A stretch of DNA of 64,000 nucleotides from Thermosyntropha sp. (GCF_017656155.1 NZ_JACDOH010000004.1:151051-215050); one strand, 5' to 3'; positions 9,284 to 18,550 are shown, numbered from the stretch's first letter. Made by a program: numbers and translations. The notes: generated by a model from the sequence alone, not told the origin.

Positions 9284-10391
9284 TTATCGCTGCTTCCATG
9301 CCTTCTGTTTTAAACAGGCATAAATAAATTCATCAAATTCCCCATCCAAAACTGCTTCGGCATTTCCTGCTTCTACCCCGGTTCGATGGTCCTTTATCAG
9401 GGTAAAAGGATTTAATGTATAAGTTCTTATCTGATTTCCCCAGGCTATCTCTTTATATTCTCCCTTCAAACTCTGCAAATTATCCTCCAACTCTTTTTGC
9501 TTTAAAGCATAAAGCTTGGCTGCCAAAATCTTCATGGCTCCCAAACGATTAGCATGTTGTGACCTTTCATTTTGACACTGAACCACAATACCAGTAGGAA
9601 TATGGGTTATACGAACAGCCGAATCCGTCTTGTTAACATGCTGTCCCCCAGCCCCTCCGGCCCGATAAGTGTCGATCTTCAAATCTTCAGGATTTATATT
9701 GATTTCAATATTTTCATCTATTTCGGGTAATACGGAAACTGAGGCAAAAGAAGTATGGCGCCTTCCAGAAGCATCAAAAGGGGAAATACGGATAAGCCTG
9801 TGCACTCCGGCTTCACACTTTAATTTCCCATATGCATAAGGCCCTTGGACTAAAAAAGTTACGCTTTTTATACCTGCCTCTTCACCTGCCAGATAATCCA
9901 TAATCTCAACTTTATAGCCGGAATTATCCGCCCATCTTGTATACATGCGCAGAAGTATCTCTACCCAATCCTGAGCTTCAGTTCCACCAGCTCCCGCATG
10001 TAGAGAAACAATAGCGTTTTTGCTGTCATGCTCTTCGGAAAAAAGGGTCATAAGTTCAAAGTCTTTAAACCTCTTTACCAAGTATTTAAGGTCTCTTACC
10101 ATTTCCCGGAATAAATCCTCTTCTCCCTCTTCCTGCGCCATCACCAGCATATCTGAAATATAATTTGCATCGTTTAAAAGCTCTTCATAATTCTCAATAT
10201 CTTCCTTAAGCTCACTCATTTCCTTAAGAATCGCCTGCGCCTGCTGGTTGTCATCCCAGAAATCCGGAGATAAACTTTTCTTCTCCAATTCTCTAAGCTT
10301 TGACTTTTTATTTTCTATGTCAAAGAGAAACCCTCATCTCTTCAAGGCGATGGACCAGATCCCTGCATACCTGTAAAGGATTTTCAATCAA
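9284..10391 (-). CDS. prfB: Peptide chain release factor 2, expressed by programmed +1 frameshift
   Basis: RF2 recognises UGA and UAA stop codons and releases the finished chain. The open frame ending at 9284 holds SPF-region and GGQ motifs (AGGAGGQHVNKTDSAV). Its true start lies upstream: a TTG at 10391 behind AAGGAGGG opens a 23-codon leader (MIENPLQVCRD after the start...) ending in an in-frame TGA at 10322-10320. The context CTT TGA C with an upstream AGGG is the conserved RF2 shift site; a +1 slip joins the leader to DIENKKSKLRELE and the main frame. Low RF2 favours the slip, giving autoregulation. Full product is about 368 residues, the normal length. Confidence 0.95.
10317..10331 (-). 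other. RF2 programmed +1 frameshift site
   Basis: On the minus strand the sequence reads AGGGTTTCTCTTTGAC, with an SD-like AGGG, the slippery CTT codon and the in-frame TGA at 10322-10320 followed by C. This is the usual RF2 autoregulatory site. Confidence 0.92.
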
Positions 10392-10404
10392 AACTAATCC
10401 CTCC

Positions 10405-11226
10405 TTAAGAATTCGTATTCTCCCCCATTTTATGGGGCTCAAAATAATCATATTTTTGCTTGAGTATGACTATATCTACCCTCCGGTTCATCGCCCGGCC
10501 TATTTTATCATCATTAGGTGCAATAGGTCGGTATTCTCCATATCCTATTATGGAAAGTTTCTCCGGAGGTATTCCCACATCTTCACTCAAAACATGCACC
10601 ACATTGGCTGCTCTCAAAACAGAGAGTTCCCAGTTAGAAGGAAATTTCCTGGTGTTTATAGGACGGTTATCGGTATGTCCTTCTACCCGTATATAGTTGG
10701 GCAAGCCTTTTAAAGCCTCTCCCACTTTTATAATTATCATCCGGGCTTGAGGAGTAAGCTCATCTGAACCGCTTTCAAAAAGCAAAGTATCCTTAAAGCT
10801 TACTACCAAGCCCCTCTCCTGTTCATAAACTATTATATAATCACTGAGTTTTGTAATCTTTCCCTGCCCCTGCCCTCCTGAATCCATGACAATATCTTTA
10901 TTTTTTATAAAATTGCGGATAAGCTCTTCAACTTCTTCCAACTCCTTTTGATTTTGGGAAACCTTTCCTTCGTCCTGCGGAGTTTTCTCACCTGACTGTC
11001 CTTCTACTATAGATGGCCCTTTAGAATCTAAAACAGATAAATCCGCTCCGGTCAAAACTACACTGAGGGAATTCGCCACCGCCTTATACTTTTCCGCATC
11101 AATCCTGCTCATGGTATACATAAGGACAAAAAAAATCATCAAGAGGGTAATAAGGTCAGCATAAGTTACCAGCCAGCGATCGTGGTTATCTTTCTTTTTC
11201 TCCTTATTTTTACGCCGCTGGAGCAT
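10405..11226 (-). CDS. motB: Flagellar stator protein MotB
   Basis: A 273-residue stator subunit. One N-terminal transmembrane helix (about 22-42, WLVTYADLITLLMIFFVLMY) carries the conserved proton- or ion-binding Asp (YADL). The C-terminal OmpA-like peptidoglycan-binding domain (about 145-255) has VEGHTDNRP and NWELSVLRAANVV. It anchors the stator to the wall while MotA contacts the rotor. It follows motA by 4 bp and precedes prfB by 13 bp, so a secA-motA-motB-prfB read-through is likely. Confidence 0.94.
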   Translation of the reverse strand: MLQRRKNKEKKKDNHDRWLVTYADLITLLMIFFVLMYTMSRIDAEKYKAVANSLSVVLTGADLSVLDSKGPSIVEGQSGEKTPQDEGKVSQNQKELEEVEELIRNFIKNKDIVMDSGGQGQGKITKLSDYIIVYEQERGLVVSFKDTLLFESGSDELTPQARMIIIKVGEALKGLPNYIRVEGHTDNRPINTRKFPSNWELSVLRAANVVHVLSEDVGIPPEKLSIIGYGEYRPIAPNDDKIGRAMNRRVDIVILKQKYDYFEPHKMGENTNS

Positions 11227-11230
11227 AAAA

Positions 11231-12022
11231 TCACATCCTTACTTCTCTCCCTGCTTCTGCCTGTCTTTCCATCTTAGCTTCGGGAGGAATAAAGGTAAAA
11301 AGTTTTTCCCTTATAATACGGGGATTTTCTCCTGCCTGCACCGATAAAATCCCCTCCGTAATAAGCTCCATAAGCCTTACTTCTTTTTCTATTTTCATCC
11401 TTACCTTGGTTCCGAAAGGAAGCCACAGAACATTAGCTGAAGAAACCCCGTAAAGGGTAGCTATAAAAGCCAGAGCAATAGCCCCTCCCAGCTTGTCGGG
11501 TTCTGAAATATTACTCAAAACATGCACCAAACCCATAACTGTACCGATAATTCCCATAGTCGGGGCATAGCCTCCGGCAGCTGTGAATATCTCGGACTTA
11601 ACACTTTCCTCACTTTCAAAGGCTTCTATTTCCATTTCCAGCATATTGCGGGTAAGGTCAGGGTCGGTTCCATCAATAACCAGTTGCAGTCCACGGGCCA
11701 TAAAAGGATTCTCAATTTCCGGAAGATAATTTTCCAGGCTTAAAATCCCTTCCCGTCTTGCCCGGTCAGCTACTCCTACCAGCTCTTCTACAACTGATAT
11801 ATAATCAATCCTCTTCTGGCTGAAAACCATAGCGAAGGCAGATGGCACCTTTTTAAGTTCATCCAAAGGAAAACTTATCACTACTGCGCCGATAGTTCCT
11901 CCAAACACTATCATGGCAGCCGTGTGGATCAAAAGCATTCCCACATGCCCGCCTTCTAAAACAAAACCGCCTATAAGACCTCCCAATCCAATCAAAAGGC
12001 CGATAAGAGTAGCTATATCCAT
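11231..12022 (-). CDS. motA: Flagellar motor stator protein MotA
   Basis: A 263-residue MotA/PomA protein with four hydrophobic helices (about 3-22, 30-52, 148-170, 180-203) and the large cytoplasmic loop between the second and third that engages FliG. The pattern GTIGAVVISFP and GGYAPTMGIIGTVMGLVHVL is typical. It begins 3 bp after secA and is tightly coupled to motB. No promoter of its own is visible, so it probably depends on the secA transcript. Confidence 0.95.
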   Translation of the reverse strand: MDIATLIGLLIGLGGLIGGFVLEGGHVGMLLIHTAAMIVFGGTIGAVVISFPLDELKKVPSAFAMVFSQKRIDYISVVEELVGVADRARREGILSLENYLPEIENPFMARGLQLVIDGTDPDLTRNMLEMEIEAFESEESVKSEIFTAAGGYAPTMGIIGTVMGLVHVLSNISEPDKLGGAIALAFIATLYGVSSANVLWLPFGTKVRMKIEKEVRLMELITEGILSVQAGENPRIIREKLFTFIPPEAKMERQAEAGREVRM

Positions 12023-12025
12023 ATA

Positions 12026-14518
12026 TTAACTAACCTCTCTCCCGCAGCATTTCTTATATTTTTTGCCGCTCCCGCAGGGGCAGGGATCATTTCTACCTAT
12101 CTTTTTCCCTACCCGTACCGGTTTTCTTACTTCATCTTCGCCATGGCTTGCAACAATTTTTCTTTCTTCCATCTTTTGGGCAACCTTGACCCGCATAATA
12201 TAGCGAACTACATCTTCTTTTATACTGAAAACCATGGCTTGAAAAGCTTCATAAGCTTCAAATTTATACTCAATTAAAGGATCCTTCTGGGCATAAGCCC
12301 TGAGCCCTATGCCATTTCTGAGCTGATCCATGGCATCGATGTGATCCATCCACTTTTCATCAATTATTCTTAATAAAATCCATTTTTCAATTTCCCGCAT
12401 ATTTTCGCTGCCGATTTCCTTTTCCCTAAGCTCATAAAAAGCCTTGGTCTTATCAATCAGGAATGATTTTACTTCCCTTTTAGTCATTCCTTTAAGGTCT
12501 TCGGCAGTAAAATCAAGTTCAGGCAGGATATTTTGCTCAACATAATTTATAAGCCCATCCAAATCCCAGTCATCTGAATACTTTATTTCTCCGGCAAAGC
12601 TTTCTACCACCTGATCTACTACATCATCTATCATGCTGAATATAGTATCTTTAAGATCTTCTCCAAAGAGAACCTTACGTCTTTCTCCATATATAACTTC
12701 CCTCTGCTGGTTTATAACATCATCATACTCTAAAACCATTTTTCTTATGCTGAAGTTGCGGGCTTCTACCTTTTTCTGCGCATTTTCAATGGCCCGGCTT
12801 ATCATGTTGTTAGCAATCGGCACATCATCATCCATGCCCAGCTTATCCATAAGCCCTTCAATATTAGCTGAACCAAAAAGGCGCATAAGATCATCTTCCA
12901 AAGATACATAAAAACGGGATTCTCCGGGATCTCCCTGACGGCCGGACCTTCCCCGGAGCTGGTTATCAATACGCCTTGACTCATGCCTTTCAGTTCCTAA
13001 AACATAAAGTCCGCCTAATTCCTTAACTCCATCTCCTAAGACAATATCTGTCCCGCGGCCTGCCATATTGGTTGCGATAGTTACTGCATATTTCTGGCCA
13101 GCCCTAGCAATAATCTCTGCTTCCTTTTCATGGTGTTTGGCATTTAAAACCTGATGGGGAATCCCCTTTTTAGAAAGCATCTTACTTAAAAGCTCTGATT
13201 TTTCGATAGAAATGGTGCCAACCAAAACCGGCTGTCCTTTATGGTATCTCTGCTCAATATCTTCTACTACGGCTTTAAATTTGCCCATCTCAGTTCTGTA
13301 TATGACATCAGGTTTATCCACCCTTATCATAGGTTTATGGGTAGGAATAACCACTACATCCATGCCGTATATTTTGCCGAATTCCTCTTCTTCCGTCTTG
13401 GCCGTACCCGTCATTCCAGCCAGCTTCTCATACATACGAAAATAATTCTGGAAGGTTATAGTAGCCAAAGTCTGAGATTCCTTCTCAATCTTAACCCCTT
13501 CCTTAGCCTCAATCGCCTGGTGCAAACCGTCACTATACCTGCGTCCAAACATAAGGCGCCCGGTAAACTCATCCACTATTATTACCTGACCATCTTTAAC
13601 TACATAATCCCTATCCCGATGCATAAGGAAATGAGCTTTAAGCCCTTGATTTATATGATGTGCCAGTTCCATATTTTCTGCTAAATTTTCCACCCCAAAA
13701 TAATGCTCGGCTTTCTTTACTCCTTCTTCAGTTAAGGTAACCAGGTGAGACTTCTCATCCACCTTATAATCCACTTCATTAACTAAACGCGGCACAAACT
13801 TGGCAATCTGATAATAAAGGTTGGTAGGCTTATCCCCTTCACCTGATATAATAAGCGGAGTGCGCGCTTCATCTATAAGAATAGAGTCTACTTCATCTAT
13901 AATAGCATAGTGAAGGTCGCGCTGAACCATGTTCTCCGGCCTTATTACCATATTATCCCTCAAATAGTCAAAGCCAAACTCATTGTTAGTTCCATAGGTA
14001 ATATCACATTGATATGCCTTCCTGCGCTGTTCATAATCGAGTCCATGGACAATGAGTCCTACGGAAAGGCCACAGAATTCATAAACAGGCCGCATCCATT
14101 CTGAGTCACGGCTTGCTAAGTAGTCATTTACCGTTACTACATGAACTCCTTTGCCTTCTAAAGCATTAAGATAGGCAGGAAGGGTCGCTACTAGGGTTTT
14201 ACCTTCCCCTGTCTTCATCTCGGCTATCTTTCCTTGATGTAAAACTACACCACCAATCAGCTGGACATCAAAATGTCTCATGCCTAAAGTCCGATAAGCA
14301 GCTTCCCGGACCAAAGCAAATGCCTCAGGTAATATATCGTCTAAAGTTTCTCCTTTCTTTAACCTTTCTTTAAATTCCTCAGTTTTCTTTGGGAATTCTT
14401 CATCTTTAAGCTTTTTAAAATCAGGCTCTAAAGCATTAATCTTTTCTACGATTTTGCTTATCCTTTTAATTTCCTTTTCATTATCATCTAAAATCTTGGC
14501 CAAAAATCCTTTAATCAT
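12026..14518 (-). CDS. secA: Preprotein translocase ATPase SecA
   Basis: An 830-residue SecA, the motor that drives preproteins through SecYEG. Visible are Walker A (EMKTGEGKT about residue 103), the DEVDSIL box, the preprotein cross-linking region, helicase motifs ([21 protein letters not shown]) and the C-terminal zinc tail [14 protein letters not shown] that binds SecB or ribosomes. A sigma-A-like promoter followed by a terminator-like hairpin stands in the short leader. Downstream motA begins 3 bp after the stop. Confidence 0.98.
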   Translation of the reverse strand: MIKGFLAKILDDNEKEIKRISKIVEKINALEPDFKKLKDEEFPKKTEEFKERLKKGETLDDILPEAFALVREAAYRTLGMRHFDVQLIGGVVLHQGKIAEMKTGEGKTLVATLPAYLNALEGKGVHVVTVNDYLASRDSEWMRPVYEFCGLSVGLIVHGLDYEQRRKAYQCDITYGTNNEFGFDYLRDNMVIRPENMVQRDLHYAIIDEVDSILIDEARTPLIISGEGDKPTNLYYQIAKFVPRLVNEVDYKVDEKSHLVTLTEEGVKKAEHYFGVENLAENMELAHHINQGLKAHFLMHRDRDYVVKDGQVIIVDEFTGRLMFGRRYSDGLHQAIEAKEGVKIEKESQTLATITFQNYFRMYEKLAGMTGTAKTEEEEFGKIYGMDVVVIPTHKPMIRVDKPDVIYRTEMGKFKAVVEDIEQRYHKGQPVLVGTISIEKSELLSKMLSKKGIPHQVLNAKHHEKEAEIIARAGQKYAVTIATNMAGRGTDIVLGDGVKELGGLYVLGTERHESRRIDNQLRGRSGRQGDPGESRFYVSLEDDLMRLFGSANIEGLMDKLGMDDDVPIANNMISRAIENAQKKVEARNFSIRKMVLEYDDVINQQREVIYGERRKVLFGEDLKDTIFSMIDDVVDQVVESFAGEIKYSDDWDLDGLINYVEQNILPELDFTAEDLKGMTKREVKSFLIDKTKAFYELREKEIGSENMREIEKWILLRIIDEKWMDHIDAMDQLRNGIGLRAYAQKDPLIEYKFEAYEAFQAMVFSIKEDVVRYIMRVKVAQKMEERKIVASHGEDEVRKPVRVGKKIGRNDPCPCGSGKKYKKCCGREVS

Positions 14519-14534
14519 AAAACTTACCTCTTTT

Positions 14535-14563
14535 CAAAAAAACAAGGAACCATATGGTTCCTT
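14535..14563 (-). terminator. Terminator or attenuator in the secA leader
   Basis: A perfect inverted repeat AAGGAACCAT/ATGGTTCCTT (14544-14563) is followed on the minus strand by GTTTTTTTG. It lies 15 bp before the secA start and downstream of a candidate secA promoter, so it may attenuate secA as well as end hpf transcripts. Confidence 0.8.
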
Positions 14564-14587
14564 ATCATAATCTTTATCTAATTTTAT

Positions 14588-14617
14588 ATAATATCACTTT
14601 TAAACCTTTTTCTTCAA
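14588..14617 (-). promoter_or_regulatory. Candidate sigma-A promoter for secA
   Basis: Minus-strand TTGAAG (14617-14612) and TATTAT (14593-14588) with an 18-bp spacer, directly after the hpf stop codon. Transcription would start about 15-20 nt before the leader hairpin. Confidence 0.5.
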
Positions 14618-15160
14618 CTAATCAAAATCCGGCTCAATTAAGCCATAATTGCCGTCATTCCTCTTATATACAACATTTACCTCTTCAGTTCCAGCATTAA
14701 AAAAAACAAAGAAATTATGTCCTAAAAGATTCATCTGCATAATAGCTTCTTCGACATCCATAGGCTTAAGGGCAAAACGCTTGGTGCGGACAACTTTAAA
14801 TCCCTCTTCTTTTTCCTTTTCAGCTTCCTTTTTGATCTCTTCCGCTACCGCCTGCTTAAATCCGGCCGCCCGATGGTGTTTGTAAATCCTGGTCTTATAT
14901 TTTTCAATCTGCCTCTCCAACTTTTCCTGGACCATATCAATTGAAGTATACATATCATCAGTGGCTTCTTCGCCGCGCAGAATCATGCCGTTTAAAGGTA
15001 TGGTAACTTCAACTTTATGTCTTTCCCCTTCTACTGAAAATGCAACCTGAGCAGTCTTTACATCATCGATATACTTTTCCAGTTTAGAAAGCCTTTTACC
15101 CGCGTAGTCTTTCAGCGCTTCTGTAACTTCAATATTCTTGCCCCGAAATTCAAACTTCAT
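14618..15160 (-). CDS. hpf: Long-form ribosome hibernation promoting factor
   Basis: A 180-residue protein with an N-terminal S30AE domain (about 1-98) that occupies the 30S decoding centre and a C-terminal dimerisation domain (about 120-178, with VVRTKRFALKPMDVEEAIMQMNLLGHNFFVF). The long form alone makes 100S ribosome dimers in Firmicutes. B. subtilis yvyD holds the same place between the flagellar cluster and secA and is sigma-B/sigma-H controlled; no such promoter could be identified here. A strong hairpin lies in its leader. Confidence 0.95.
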   Translation of the reverse strand: MKFEFRGKNIEVTEALKDYAGKRLSKLEKYIDDVKTAQVAFSVEGERHKVEVTIPLNGMILRGEEATDDMYTSIDMVQEKLERQIEKYKTRIYKHHRAAGFKQAVAEEIKKEAEKEKEEGFKVVRTKRFALKPMDVEEAIMQMNLLGHNFFVFFNAGTEEVNVVYKRNDGNYGLIEPDFD

Positions 15161-15176
15161 ACAACCACTCCTTCCC

Positions 15177-15262
15177 TTATGTCACGGGTTATTCTCTATA
15201 TTTATTACCGCTAACTTTCATGGTTTAAGCTTCAGGCTTTAAACCATGAAAACTTATGTCAC
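15177..15262. repeat. Perfect hairpin bracketed by 9-bp direct repeats upstream of hpf
   Basis: A 15- to 16-bp stem (TTTCATGGTTTAAGC and GCTTTAAACCATGAAA, 15216-15251) with a short loop lies about 56 nt before the hpf start. No T run follows on either strand, so it is not a plain terminator. The 9-mer TTATGTCAC occurs on both sides (15177-15185, 15254-15262), as after a small insertion. It could also be a leader RNA structure. Confidence 0.6.
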
Positions 15263-15400
15263 ATATATTAAAGATCTCCTAAATATCCCTGTCACATTAT
15301 ATTTAAATATATTTTACCTTATATTCAATTATTCTACTCAATATGTCTAAATCCTGCATAAAAACAGTTTTGCGTCAAAATATTTCTATAAAATAACAAA

Positions 15401-15419
15401 ACCGGGCTAAACGCCCGGT
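15401..15419 (-). terminator. Terminator after the zinc-ribbon gene
   Basis: Stem ACCGGGC/GCCCGGT with loop TAAAC, followed on the minus strand by TTTTGTTATTTT. Confidence 0.8.
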
Positions 15420-15434
15420 GAAATATTCCTTTTA

Positions 15435-15728
15435 TTAATATGCTGCTTTTCTTTGACTCTGGAAACAATCCATACAATAAACAGGTCTACCATCTACTGG
15501 CTTAAAAGGAACTTTAGTCTCAGCCCCACACTGTGCACATACCGCACTGTACATTTCTCTTGGAGCTCTGCTGCCGCGGTTGCTGTTGCTACGGCGAGCA
15601 CTTCTGCAATCCTTACAGCGCTTCGGTTCATTTTCGAACCCTTTCTCTGCATAAAACTCCTGTTCTCCGGCAGTAAACACAAATTCTCTGCCGCAATCCT
15701 GACATACTAAGGTTTTGTCCTCAAACAT
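15435..15728 (-). CDS. Small zinc-ribbon protein (two CxxC pairs)
   Basis: A 97-residue cytoplasmic protein with four CxxC motifs arranged as two zinc ribbons: CQDCG near 9, CKDC near 38, CAQCG near 65 and CMDC near 85. A basic Arg/Ser-rich stretch (about 42-58) lies between them. It matches the widespread 'zinc-ribbon domain containing' family, found in clostridia and Chloroflexi. The function is not known; nucleic-acid binding is plausible from the basic linker. It is a single-gene unit with its own terminator. Confidence 0.85.
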   Translation of the reverse strand: MFEDKTLVCQDCGREFVFTAGEQEFYAEKGFENEPKRCKDCRSARRSNSNRGSRAPREMYSAVCAQCGAETKVPFKPVDGRPVYCMDCFQSQRKAAY

Positions 15729-15869
15729 TTAAAAGAATCCCTCACTTTGATTTAAGATTTCCTGTTGCAGATATTTCCCTTAATAGAGGGATATCTAACT
15801 AACAGTATATTCATTATATACCTTTACTTTAAAAATAGCAAGAAAACCTATAATTTTATATAAAAATTT

Positions 15870-16586
15870 TTATTTTTCTGCTTTAAAATCGTCATCACAA
15901 AGCGGTGTACGGTAAATTCCATCTTCCCATACCGCATCAATACCATATTCATCTTCTACCCATACCTTATTACGCAAGTCCGCTATAAAAGACTGCCTTT
16001 CCAAATCTTCGCTTCTTTTCTGGGGAGGTTTACGCCTGCTTATATTCCCTTTAGCCGCATCTAATCGCTTAATATACATATTAAGGTGGCGATCACTCTC
16101 TTTTATCAGATGCCTCAACAAAGGCCAGTTTTTACGGTTGGTAACAATAGTTAAAATTAAGCTTTGATTGCCGTTTTCATCATAACCGACCTGCATATTT
16201 ACGGGAAAACCATAGTATTTAAGCTCCTCTGCCAGCCTTTTTCCCGTATCCATATGTTTATAAACCACCACTTCAATGGCACCTAATGCTAATTTCTGTT
16301 CAATCCAGCCTCCCACATATATCCCTGAAACCCTGCCCAAAGCAAAAGCAATAATATAGGCAAAATTATCACCTTTAGCCACCAGGGTTATCGAAAACAC
16401 AAAAATAATGGAATCGATAAAAGTGGTAAAGTAAACCGGCTTAAGTATACGTTGGGCTAAAAAAATCGTACGCAAAGTTCCAAGGCAGGTACTGCTCAAA
16501 TTAAGCAAAAAAACAATCAAAACATTAACATCTATAAAAAGCATAAAAAAAGAAATTATTTCCTGCCAATAGCGCACTTTTATCAC
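15870..16586 (-). CDS. DUF2179/DUF5698 (UPF0316-type) membrane protein
   Basis: An integral membrane protein of about 238 residues, with three N-terminal helices (about 9-31, 45-70, 75-95 from this start) and a C-terminal DUF2179-like cytoplasmic domain (VVVYKHMDTGKRLAEEL... and LILTIVTNRKNWPLL). Family members resemble bacterial YebE/YitT-tail proteins of unknown function. An upstream in-frame ATG at 16721 would overlap the preceding gene and cross its terminator, so the GTG at 16586 behind AGGAAGA is preferred; a second GTG lies at 16577. It lies outside the flagellar transcription unit. Confidence 0.75.
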   Translation of the reverse strand: MIKVRYWQEIISFFMLFIDVNVLIVFLLNLSSTCLGTLRTIFLAQRILKPVYFTTFIDSIIFVFSITLVAKGDNFAYIIAFALGRVSGIYVGGWIEQKLALGAIEVVVYKHMDTGKRLAEELKYYGFPVNMQVGYDENGNQSLILTIVTNRKNWPLLRHLIKESDRHLNMYIKRLDAAKGNISRRKPPQKRSEDLERQSFIADLRNKVWVEDEYGIDAVWEDGIYRTPLCDDDFKAEK

Positions 16587-16634
16587 TTCTTCCTGCGTGA
16601 AAAGCCATTTTTTCAAATCATAACATAAAACAAA

Positions 16635-16664
16635 CAAAAAAGGCCAAACGTCTATTTTGGCCTT
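16635..16664 (-). terminator. Terminator at the end of the flaG-fliS unit
   Basis: Stem AAGGCCAAAA/TTTGGCCTT (16640-16664) followed on the minus strand by TTTTGTTTG. It overlaps the last codon of the gene upstream. Confidence 0.8.
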
Positions 16665-17148
16665 AAAAAATACACTTCTTTTGCTGCATAACCTGGGTAT
16701 AAAACTTCTTCGCCTCTTCATGACTGGCCTTTGGAGATTTACAGCGAACTCCGGTCATATCTTTTATAAAAACCATATTTTTCTGGTCAATCTCGCTTAT
16801 TTCCAACAAAACCCGGTTCATATCCGTCATTATTTGACTTAATTCATCAAAAACTTTCGGCTTTGTTCTGTCTTTCAACTGAGAAAGACTAAAGCTTTCA
16901 ATCCCCAACATACTTGTAACATGATTTCTCATTTTTACATTTTCTTCATTAAGAATCGATACTTCCCGGATTATAGCTTCCCTTTCCCGCATAATTTTTA
17001 TAAAAAGATCAATATCAGCGCCCTTATTCTCCAAAGATAAGCACCTTTCCTGCTCCCTAGCCAAATCCCAAACCTTCAGATATAAAAGATACTGTTTTTT
17101 GAAATTTTCAATTATTTTTCTTAAAAGCGTGCTCTCATCCATAAACAC
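16663..17148 (-). CDS. Probable flagellar chaperone-like protein (FlgN/FliT-like)
   Basis: A 161-residue, mostly helical protein with no membrane segment. It is last in a unit after flaG, fliS and another small helical protein. Heptad-like Leu/Ile spacing and a length near 150 fit the FlgN/FliT class of export chaperones, which keep hook-associated proteins soluble before secretion. No specific motif proves this, and a true flgN is present elsewhere in the window. It may instead be an uncharacterised component specific to clostridial fli clusters. Confidence 0.5.
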   Translation of the reverse strand: MFMDESTLLRKIIENFKKQYLLYLKVWDLAREQERCLSLENKGADIDLFIKIMREREAIIREVSILNEENVKMRNHVTSMLGIESFSLSQLKDRTKPKVFDELSQIMTDMNRVLLEISEIDQKNMVFIKDMTGVRCKSPKASHEEAKKFYTQVMQQKKCIF

Positions 17149-17160
17149 CCATCCCTTAAT

Positions 17161-17574
17161 TTATCCACGTCTATCGAAAAACCACCCTTCTTCTTTCTCC
17201 TCGGGGGTATAAGCTTTTCTTACTTTTTCATTCTGACGCAAAGTCTTAATCTTTTTACCTATACCTTCAAGCCTTTCCTCTACAACCGCTCTGCTTTGGT
17301 CTTCCTGCTGTTTTATAAAAAACATAAGCTCTCTTATCTCAGGATCCTCTTTCACAAATACATTCTCTTTTCCTATCTTAGCATAGAGCTCCTCAATATA
17401 AGCAATAACCTTATCCTTTTCCTCCAAAACCCCTAAAAGTTCATCTTCCCATCCGGTATCTTCATCTTCCTTAATACTTTGCAAAAGCATAAGCTGGCGG
17501 CAGGAAACATCCAGAAGGTTAACAAAGGCAGCTTTAATTTCTTCCTTAATCTCAAATATAAAACTATTTTCCAT
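17161..17574 (-). CDS. Small helical protein after fliS, probable FliT-like chaperone
   Basis: A 137-residue charged helical protein with no signal or membrane segment. It begins 5 bp after fliS, the place of fliT in Bacillus. FliT binds the filament cap FliD before export. Length and helix content fit, but sequence identity to known FliT was not recognisable by eye, so the call rests on position. Confidence 0.5.
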   Translation of the reverse strand: MENSFIFEIKEEIKAAFVNLLDVSCRQLMLLQSIKEDEDTGWEDELLGVLEEKDKVIAYIEELYAKIGKENVFVKEDPEIRELMFFIKQQEDQSRAVVEERLEGIGKKIKTLRQNEKVRKAYTPEEKEEGWFFDRRG

Positions 17575-17579
17575 ATCAT

Positions 17580-18002
17580 CTATCCCTTAATGCTCAGATT
17601 TTGCATCTGTCTAGCTTCAATTCCGTTCCCTGCCTGCTTTTTAACTACTTCCTGCCAAGTGTCGCGCAGTTCAGTCAGGAAACCTTCAACCTCATCTAAT
17701 ATCTCAGTATCTTTATTTACATTGGCTTCTACCATACGCCGGTAAATATAATCATAAATGCTGTAGAGCTGTTTAGATATATCATACTCCATATTTAAAG
17801 TAACCATAAGCTCAGTAACAATGTCCTGCGCCTTAATAATCCGGTTATGGGCCATGTTATAATCCTTAGTTTTTATAGCCTCTCTGGCATCTTTCACATT
17901 CCTTATAGCTCCATCATAAAGCATCAAAAGCAGTTTCCCCGGAGATAAAGTTTCAATACTGGTTTTTTTATACTGATCATATGCCTGAGCATACATATTC
18001 AT
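17580..18002 (-). CDS. fliS: Flagellin export chaperone FliS
   Basis: A 140-residue helical protein with the FliS hallmarks: AYDQYKKTSIETLSPGKLLLMLYDGAIRN at the N-terminus (seen as YKKTSIETLSPGKLLLMLYDG) and AHNRIIKAQDIVTELMVTLN. FliS binds the C-terminus of flagellin in the cytoplasm and prevents early polymerisation. It follows flaG by 81 bp, under the same sigma-D-like promoter. Its presence implies a flagellin gene somewhere in the genome, though none lies in this window. Confidence 0.96.
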   Translation of the reverse strand: MNMYAQAYDQYKKTSIETLSPGKLLLMLYDGAIRNVKDAREAIKTKDYNMAHNRIIKAQDIVTELMVTLNMEYDISKQLYSIYDYIYRRMVEANVNKDTEILDEVEGFLTELRDTWQEVVKKQAGNGIEARQMQNLSIKG

Positions 18003-18083
18003 CCTCTTTTAAGCCCCCTTTTAAAAATTAAATATTGTTTTAAAATTTCCTGCTTCTGTAAATAGTATAATTTATGCCGCATA

Positions 18084-18476
18084 TCAAACAAGAGCATCTA
18101 CAAAAACACCTAAAAACCTATCTAAAACCTCTTTTATGCTTGCAGAAATTTCCAGCATATACTCAGGTGGAATTTCCCGAATAACCTTGTTAGAATCGGT
18201 ATCCACCACTTTAATCTGATACTTTCCGCTCTTTTCATGTATCTGAAACTCCAAATGATAATTGCTGATGTGAAAAGCTTCATTAGCCGTTTCCACTGCC
18301 TGCTGAAGCCTTTCTAAAGCAGGCGGCATTGTTTCTTTTAGTCCTTTTTCTTCTCCATCCTTTAACTTGCTCTCTTTCTGCTCGGCCATCCCGGCGGAAA
18401 AAACCTCACGGTTTGCGAAATCAGTTCTGACGTTCCTTGGATAATTACCAGCTGCCGCCAAACCTTCAATCCGCAT
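18084..18476 (-). CDS. flaG: FlaG family protein
   Basis: A 130-residue protein with a low-complexity N-terminus and the C-terminal FlaG domain (about 60-128: LEFQIHEKSGKYQIKVVDTDSNKVIREIPPE, quoted here only in part as KVIREIPPE). FlaG affects filament length in several bacteria. It is first in the flaG-fliS unit and directly follows a FliA-type promoter. B. subtilis yvyC lies next to fliD; here a plus-strand island separates flaG from fliD. Confidence 0.92.
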   Translation of the reverse strand: MRIEGLAAAGNYPRNVRTDFANREVFSAGMAEQKESKLKDGEEKGLKETMPPALERLQQAVETANEAFHISNYHLEFQIHEKSGKYQIKVVDTDSNKVIREIPPEYMLEISASIKEVLDRFLGVFVDALV

Positions 18477-18509
18477 AACACTTCCTCCCCATAAAAACTT
18501 CTGTTATAA

Positions 18510-18536
18510 ATATCGTTATATTTATCCAAAACTTTA
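18510..18536 (-). promoter_or_regulatory. Sigma-D (FliA) promoter for flaG-fliS
   Basis: Minus-strand TAAAGTTT (18536-18529), 11-bp spacer, AACGATAT (18517-18510). This matches the flagellar sigma consensus TAAAGTTT-N11-GCCGATAA in spacing and in the CGATA core. It lies about 34 bp before the flaG start. Confidence 0.7.
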
Positions 18537-18550
18537 ACACCACTTTTTTT

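Noticed and set aside
16587..16721. N-terminal extension of the DUF2179 membrane protein from an ATG at 16721
   Set aside because: It would overlap the preceding gene and cross its terminator; a GTG with ribosome binding site at 16586 fits better.
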